Below, piece by piece: positions 33,774 to 37,661 of a stretch of DNA of 37,661 nucleotides (within the stretch, counting starts at the first letter, position 1; the number at the start of each line of letters is the position of its first letter). The stretch covers positions 1-37,661 of the forward strand of contig PHDM01000020.1 of the NCBI GenBank assembly GCA_002840985.1, read 5' to 3'. Source of the stretch: Bacteroidetes bacterium HGW-Bacteroidetes-17. GTDB lineage: Bacteria; Bacteroidota; Bacteroidia; Bacteroidales; GCA-2711565. The notes beneath the pieces were generated by a model. It ran no database searches. It was not told where the DNA came from and saw only the letters and a program-made list of their open reading frames with translations. Position numbers and translations under genes: made by a program.

Positions 33774-34811
33774 TTAATTTACAACTTTTATTAGTTCTGC
33801 TCCTGTTTCCGTTAAATAACCGAAAGAATGAGCAATCAGGTTTTGTTGTTTTAAAATCATTTCAACCCGTTGAACATCTTTATTTGAAACAGCAATCAGA
33901 AGCCCACCACTGGTTTGTGGATCGCATAAAATATTTCTCTGTTCATCGTTCACTAAATTTAACTTATGTCCGTAACTATCCCAATTTCTATTTGTACCTC
34001 CCGGAATGGCGCCTTCTTTCAGATAAGCTATTGCCTCTGGAAATATCGGCACTTTTTTATAATCTATGACTGCTGAAACTTTGCTTCCTTCACACATTTC
34101 AAGTAGATGGCCCATCAAGCCAAATCCAGTGACATCAGTCATTGCGGTGACCCCCTCAATTTCTGCAAGCTCTGACCCTACCTTATTCAAAAGCATCATC
34201 GAATTTTGGGCGATTTGCAAATGTTCGTTCTTGATTTTTCCTTGTTTCTGCGCCGTGGCCAGTATTCCAACACCCAAAGGCTTTGTGAGATACAATTTTG
34301 ATCCGGCTTTTGCGCTGCTGTTTTGTTTTAATTTTGCAATTTCAACCCGACCGGTAACAGCCAAGCCAAATATAGGTTCGGGATTATCAATGCTATGACC
34401 ACCGGCTAAAATTATACCGGCCTCTTTACATGCGGCTCTTCCACCTTCCATCACTCTGGCAGCAACTTCGGCAGGAATTTTATTAATCGGCCAACCCAAA
34501 ATAGCAATAGCGAGCAAAGGGTTTCCTCCCATGGCATAAACATCGCTAATGGCATTTACCGCAGCAATTTTTCCGAAAATATAGGGATCGTCAACTATTG
34601 GAAGAAAGAAATCGGTAGTACTAATAATGGCAGTGCCATCGCCCAGATCATACACGGCGGCATCATCACGATCACTGTTACCCACCAGCAAATTCTGATC
34701 AATATCCTGAGGGATGCAGGTTTCCAATATGGAGTCCAATACTTTAGGTGAAATCTTGCATCCACAACCTGCTCCATGACTATATTGCGTTAATTTAACT
34801 TCCACTTTCAT
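33774..34811 (-). CDS. selD: Selenide, water dikinase (selenophosphate synthetase)
   Basis: SelD uses ATP and selenide to make selenophosphate, the selenium donor. The 345-residue protein has the N-terminal glycine loop HGAGCGCK with catalytic Cys16 (Cys, not selenocysteine) and Lys19, then [30 protein letters not shown], the ILAGGHSI segment and a late [10 protein letters not shown] motif. It overlaps the upstream mnmH gene by 17 bases, so selenophosphate production is coupled to its user. No selA or selB is in this window. The only local selenium sink is therefore 2-selenouridine in tRNA. Confidence 0.96.
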   Translation of the reverse strand: MKVEVKLTQYSHGAGCGCKISPKVLDSILETCIPQDIDQNLLVGNSDRDDAAVYDLGDGTAIISTTDFFLPIVDDPYIFGKIAAVNAISDVYAMGGNPLLAIAILGWPINKIPAEVAARVMEGGRAACKEAGIILAGGHSIDNPEPIFGLAVTGRVEIAKLKQNSSAKAGSKLYLTKPLGVGILATAQKQGKIKNEHLQIAQNSMMLLNKVGSELAEIEGVTAMTDVTGFGLMGHLLEMCEGSKVSAVIDYKKVPIFPEAIAYLKEGAIPGGTNRNWDSYGHKLNLVNDEQRNILCDPQTSGGLLIAVSNKDVQRVEMILKQQNLIAHSFGYLTETGAELIKVVN

Positions 34812-35844
34812 TATTTATAATATTTAGAAGGGATTTTGCAATTTCTTTGTGATTTATTGTTTCAAACGCTATTTGCATAATTTTTTGTGGATCGCGACGT
34901 GAAAGACCCCGTAAATAGAACTTATCGTAATATTTCAAGGTGATCATTGCCACATTAAAGAAATCCTCTTTTTGAAGAAATTCCTGAGCCATTTTTGCCT
35001 GATCGAAACCCAGTCGTTTTTCTATTCGTTGAATAGAATAAGCCAGCTCAGCTTTATCGAGCCCTGCATATTCAAGCACAAGATATTTTGCCCGCTCAAC
35101 CCGTGGAATATTCAGAAAAAATACACGACTTGCCTCCATTTGGTCGAATAAGGCTTTGGGGACAAATACTGAGCCAATATGATAGCTTTCGTCTTCCATC
35201 CAAATTGGTCGATCGATTTGGATATGCCTCATTTCTTCATGCAAATTATTTTCAAACTGCTCGACGCTCGGTTGTTTACCCATGCTAATTCCACCGAATG
35301 CCGATCCCCGATGGTGAGCAATTCCTTCCAAATCAATGACCTGTTGTTCCTTTTCACGTAAAATTTCAAGAATTCTGGTTTTACTACTTCCTGTATAACC
35401 ACCAATGATATTTAAATGAAATGGATGCTCAAAAAACTGATGGACGTATTGTCGATAAAACTTATAACCTCCTTCAATCAGATATACTTCCGAAAACCCA
35501 TTCTCAGTTAGATGCCGGGCAAAAGAAGCACTTCTCATCCCTCCACGCCAACAATGAACTATAACTTTTCCTACGGGCGCGATTTTTCTTGATTCATCAA
35601 CAAAATTTTGGAGCTTGGGTCTGACAAATTTGATTCCAATATTCATGGCTATTTCCTTCGACTGCCGAGTGTATGCCGTTCCAACTTTTGCCCTCTCCTC
35701 ATCCGTAAATAAAGGGATGCTGTTTGCCCGGGGAATATGACCCTTTTCGAACTCACCGGGTGAGCGAACATCGATGATCTGAAGATCGGAAAACTTCAAA
35801 AAATAATCTGCAATGGTTATAATTTTGGGGTCCTGATTCATCAA
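34795..35844 (-). CDS. mnmH: tRNA 2-selenouridine synthase
   Basis: MnmH (SelU, YbbB) replaces the 2-thio group of wobble uridine with selenium via a geranylated intermediate. The 349-residue protein has an N-terminal rhodanese domain with active Cys98 in [15 protein letters not shown] and a P-loop domain with GGYTGSSKT near residue 150. The [17 protein letters not shown] start is typical. It depends on selD, which it overlaps by 17 bases and which is the next gene in the operon. The ATG doublet at 35844 leaves a choice of one codon. A TAnnTTTG box lies upstream. Confidence 0.95.
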   Translation of the reverse strand: MMNQDPKIITIADYFLKFSDLQIIDVRSPGEFEKGHIPRANSIPLFTDEERAKVGTAYTRQSKEIAMNIGIKFVRPKLQNFVDESRKIAPVGKVIVHCWRGGMRSASFARHLTENGFSEVYLIEGGYKFYRQYVHQFFEHPFHLNIIGGYTGSSKTRILEILREKEQQVIDLEGIAHHRGSAFGGISMGKQPSVEQFENNLHEEMRHIQIDRPIWMEDESYHIGSVFVPKALFDQMEASRVFFLNIPRVERAKYLVLEYAGLDKAELAYSIQRIEKRLGFDQAKMAQEFLQKEDFFNVAMITLKYYDKFYLRGLSRRDPQKIMQIAFETINHKEIAKSLLNIINNESGS

Positions 35845-35892
35845 TAAGAATTCATTAATAGCCTGTAAAATTTTTTAGGATTGATCTTTTGG

Positions 35893-35900
35893 CAAAATTA
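35893..35900 (-). promoter_or_regulatory. Putative -7 element (TAATTTTG) for mnmH-selD
   Basis: On the minus strand this matches TAnnTTTG about 49 bases before the mnmH ATG. A TTTG occurs upstream, but the 14-base spacing is shorter than usual. Confidence 0.38.
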
Positions 35901-36017
35901 ACAAATTATCTGTCCAAACCCATGCTCGACTTCATTATAACGAAGAGAAAAGCGCTTAAAAAATATAAGGATCTTTTTATAAGTTCCTTATTTATATGTT
36001 ACGATTAAGAAAAGAAC

Positions 36018-36139
36018 TACCTCGCAGCAAGCTGACGAGGTATCAGTTTGGAAATTCTTTTTATTGACGATGCAAACATCGGAGTACCAGCCTGTCTGCT
36101 GGCAGGTTAAACTCATTTATCCCGATACGCTATCGGGAT
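36018..36139. repeat. Cluster of three short palindromes in the mnmH-acr3 spacer
   Basis: Three hairpin-forming units occur in the 321-base gene-free region. One is TACCTCG...CGAGGTA with an inner CAGC/GCTG stem (36018-36042). The second is CCTGTC-TGCT-GGCAGG with one wobble pair (36091-36106). The third is ATCCCGATA-CGC-TATCGGGAT (36119-36139). They look like REP-type palindromic units. One may also serve as a terminator for acr3 on the minus strand, but no U-tract follows any of them there. Otherwise the spacer 35845-36165 holds only the mnmH promoter region and no gene. Confidence 0.65.
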
Positions 36140-36165
36140 TCGTTCACCTTACAGATTTCAATGCA

Positions 36166-37263
36166 CTACGTTTTTGAAATCTGAGTTTCACGAATAAAAT
36201 ATTTCCTTTTAAACCAAAAGGCAACATTTACCAAGGCAATCATTACCGGGACTTCTACCAAGGGACCAATAACCGCGGCAAAGGCTTCACCTGAATTCAT
36301 CCCGAAAATGGCAATGGCAACAGCAATCGCCAATTCAAAGTTATTACTGGCTGCCGTAAACGATAAGGTCACTGTTTGTTCATAATTTGCGCCCACTCTT
36401 TTACTCATAAAAAAGGAGATCATAAACATTGTAATAAAATAGATGAGCAAAGGAATGGCAATTAAAACAACATCCATGGGTATCTTTATAATGTATTCCC
36501 CTTTTAATGAGAACATAACAATGATGGTGAATAGTAGCGCAATTAATGTAATCGGGCTTATTTTGGGTACAAATTTGCTGTGATACCACTCTTTACTTTT
36601 AGCCCTGATTAAGATATAGCGGGTCAGGAACCCTGCTATAAATGGAATTCCCAGATAGATAAAAACACTTTCAGCTATTTGACCAATTGTAATATTCTCA
36701 ACTGCATCGTTGGTTGGAACGCCAAACCAAGCAGGTAAAATTGCAATGAAAACATAGGCATAAACCGAGAAAAAAAGCACCTGAAAAATTGAATTAAACG
36801 CAACCAAACCCGCTGCATACTGGGTATCACCTTTTGCTAAATCGTTCCAAACAATCACCATGGCAATGCAACGTGCCAACCCAATCATAATAATACCGTA
36901 CATGTAGGGTAGGTTTGAATTGTTTTCACCCGGAAATAATTTAAAGAAAACGATGGCCAAAACAAACATCAAAACCGGACCAATGACCCAATTTTGCACC
37001 AATGATAAAGTAAGAACTTTGAAATTTTTGAATACATCGCCTAACTCTTCGTACTTTACTTTTGCCAAAGGTGGGTACATCATTAAAATTAACCCAATCG
37101 CGATGGGCAGATTCGTGGTGCTTTCGGGAGATGGTTTCAGGGATTCCCAAAAATCAGCAATTGCCGGGAAAAAATATCCGGATAATACCCCAATCGCCAT
37201 AGCCAGGAATATCCACAGCGTTAAATAGCGATCTAAAAATTTGAGTCGTTTTTTTGATGGCAT
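36166..37263 (-). CDS. acr3: ACR3-family arsenite efflux transporter
   Basis: This inner-membrane carrier exports arsenite. The 365-residue protein has about ten membrane helices, and the conserved ACR3 cysteine is Cys132 in [19 protein letters not shown], essential in studied ACR3 proteins. Other family signatures are [12 protein letters not shown] and a late [15 protein letters not shown]. The length is typical for bacterial ACR3, and the family is unrelated to E. coli ArsB. arsC lies 64 bases upstream on the same strand, separated by a short tandem repeat. No arsR is visible within the window. Confidence 0.95.
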   Translation of the reverse strand: MPSKKRLKFLDRYLTLWIFLAMAIGVLSGYFFPAIADFWESLKPSPESTTNLPIAIGLILMMYPPLAKVKYEELGDVFKNFKVLTLSLVQNWVIGPVLMFVLAIVFFKLFPGENNSNLPYMYGIIMIGLARCIAMVIVWNDLAKGDTQYAAGLVAFNSIFQVLFFSVYAYVFIAILPAWFGVPTNDAVENITIGQIAESVFIYLGIPFIAGFLTRYILIRAKSKEWYHSKFVPKISPITLIALLFTIIVMFSLKGEYIIKIPMDVVLIAIPLLIYFITMFMISFFMSKRVGANYEQTVTLSFTAASNNFELAIAVAIAIFGMNSGEAFAAVIGPLVEVPVMIALVNVAFWFKRKYFIRETQISKT

Positions 37264-37273
37264 AACTTTAGTA

Positions 37274-37332
37274 AATGATTATTGATGAATGACTATTGAT
37301 GAATGATAATTGGTTATTGAAAAATGATTAAT
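37274..37332. repeat. Degenerate 14-bp tandem repeat between arsC and acr3
   Basis: Units AATGATTATTGATG, AATGACTATTGATG and AATGATAATTGG follow one another from 37274, with further degenerate ATTGA and AATGATTA pieces to about 37320-37332. The array fills the arsC-acr3 gap and runs into the arsC stop region. Length variation here could alter coupling of the two genes. Confidence 0.6.
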
Positions 37333-37661
37333 GTTTAGGGTTTAATTTTTTTATGTTCACGTTAAAAAATTTCATGAATGCTTCTTTTATCTCATCCCGA
37401 ACACGGATAAACTCGCTCCAAATAAATTCTTCTGTTCCGATTGCATGCGAAGGGTCGTCAAATCCGATGTGCAAACGATGCTTTACTTTACCCATAAATG
37501 CCGGGCATGTTTCTTGAGCTCCCCCACAAACAGTTATTACAAAATCCCATTCATCATTAAGGTATTGGTCGACCATTTTTGGGGTATGATGGCTGATGTC
37601 AATACCAATTTCTTTCATGGCTTTTACGGCTTTTGCATTGATCTGTTTTGCAGGTTCTGTC
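37328..37661 (-). CDS. arsC: Arsenate reductase, thioredoxin-coupled type (partial, 5' end outside window)
   Basis: ArsC reduces arsenate to arsenite for Acr3 to export. The frame stays open to base 37661, so the N-terminus with the catalytic CX5R loop is missing. The visible 110 residues have the LMW-PTP-like ArsC core: AVKAMKEIGIDISHHTPKM, then VITVCGGAQETCP. The two cysteines of that last motif correspond to the redox pair of Staphylococcus and Bacillus ArsC. HIGFDDPSHAIGTEEF and FIRVRDEIKEAF complete the fold. It lies upstream of acr3 on the minus strand, as expected for an ars operon. Confidence 0.93.
   Translation of the reverse strand, partial: TEPAKQINAKAVKAMKEIGIDISHHTPKMVDQYLNDEWDFVITVCGGAQETCPAFMGKVKHRLHIGFDDPSHAIGTEEFIWSEFIRVRDEIKEAFMKFFNVNIKKLNPKH

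Noticed and set aside
34760..34770. Selenocysteine in SelD
   Set aside because: The catalytic position is encoded by a cysteine codon, and the frame has no internal TGA.
36119..36139. Classical intrinsic terminator for acr3
   Set aside because: The stem is good, but no T-tract follows on the minus strand, so it is listed as a palindromic repeat instead.
1..37661. tRNA or rRNA genes
   Set aside because: I saw no cloverleaf-like TTCGA-containing segments with acceptor stems in the intergenic regions and no rRNA sequence. The TTCGA strings in the repeats do not fit a tRNA.

Overview
The window reads as a chromosomal segment of a low-GC member of the Bacteroidota, probably an anaerobic or microaerobic member of the Bacteroidia. 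Evidence for this is a short primary sigma factor without region 1.1, repeated TAnnTTTG (-7) promoter elements with little Shine-Dalgarno signal, a Bacteroidota-style dnaA neighbourhood, a beta-helix lipoprotein and many Bacteroidota-type orthologues. No rRNA, tRNA, CRISPR array or transposase gene was seen. Genes are densely packed on both strands.

Layout. 1-3.5 kb: 3' end of pnp, rpoD, then rpe with the PPDK/PEP-synthase regulatory kinase gene. 3.7-8.7 kb: a soluble hybrid histidine kinase, two tandem copies of a palindromic intergenic repeat, pepD, and a small outer-membrane-type protein. 8.8-15.8 kb: a beta-helix lipoprotein, a Na+/solute symporter, a VOC protein, a PiT-PhoU phosphate transporter preceded by a Pho-box-like array, and prmC. 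15.9-18.1 kb: a GT4 glycosyltransferase and an EamA transporter. 18.2-21.9 kb: a five-gene cluster of a small Cys protein, two-cysteine DsrC, DsrM-like cytochrome b, DsrK-like iron-sulfur protein and a class V cysteine desulfurase. 22-26.6 kb: YigZ/IMPACT, dnaA, an LMW-PTP-like protein lacking its catalytic residues, a threonine/serine dehydratase and an RsmI-like methyltransferase. 26.7-30 kb: SlyD, an ABC exporter pair and a sugar transferase. 30-35.8 kb (minus strand): M48 protease, fabG, M64 peptidase, selD and mnmH. 35.8-37.7 kb: palindromic repeats, acr3 and a partial arsC.

The most interesting system is the 18.2-21.9 kb cluster. It pairs a DsrC that keeps both redox cysteines with a minimal quinone-linked DsrMK-type membrane module and a cysteine desulfurase, with no dissimilatory sulfite reductase genes in view. 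This suggests a thiol/persulfide redox relay that is not sulfate respiration. A second highlight is an intergenic element of about 220-290 bp, present three times, whose TAA...TTA ends coincide with the stop codons of flanking genes. mnmH and selD form a compact selenium pathway for tRNA 2-selenouridine, and arsC-acr3 forms an arsenic-resistance unit.
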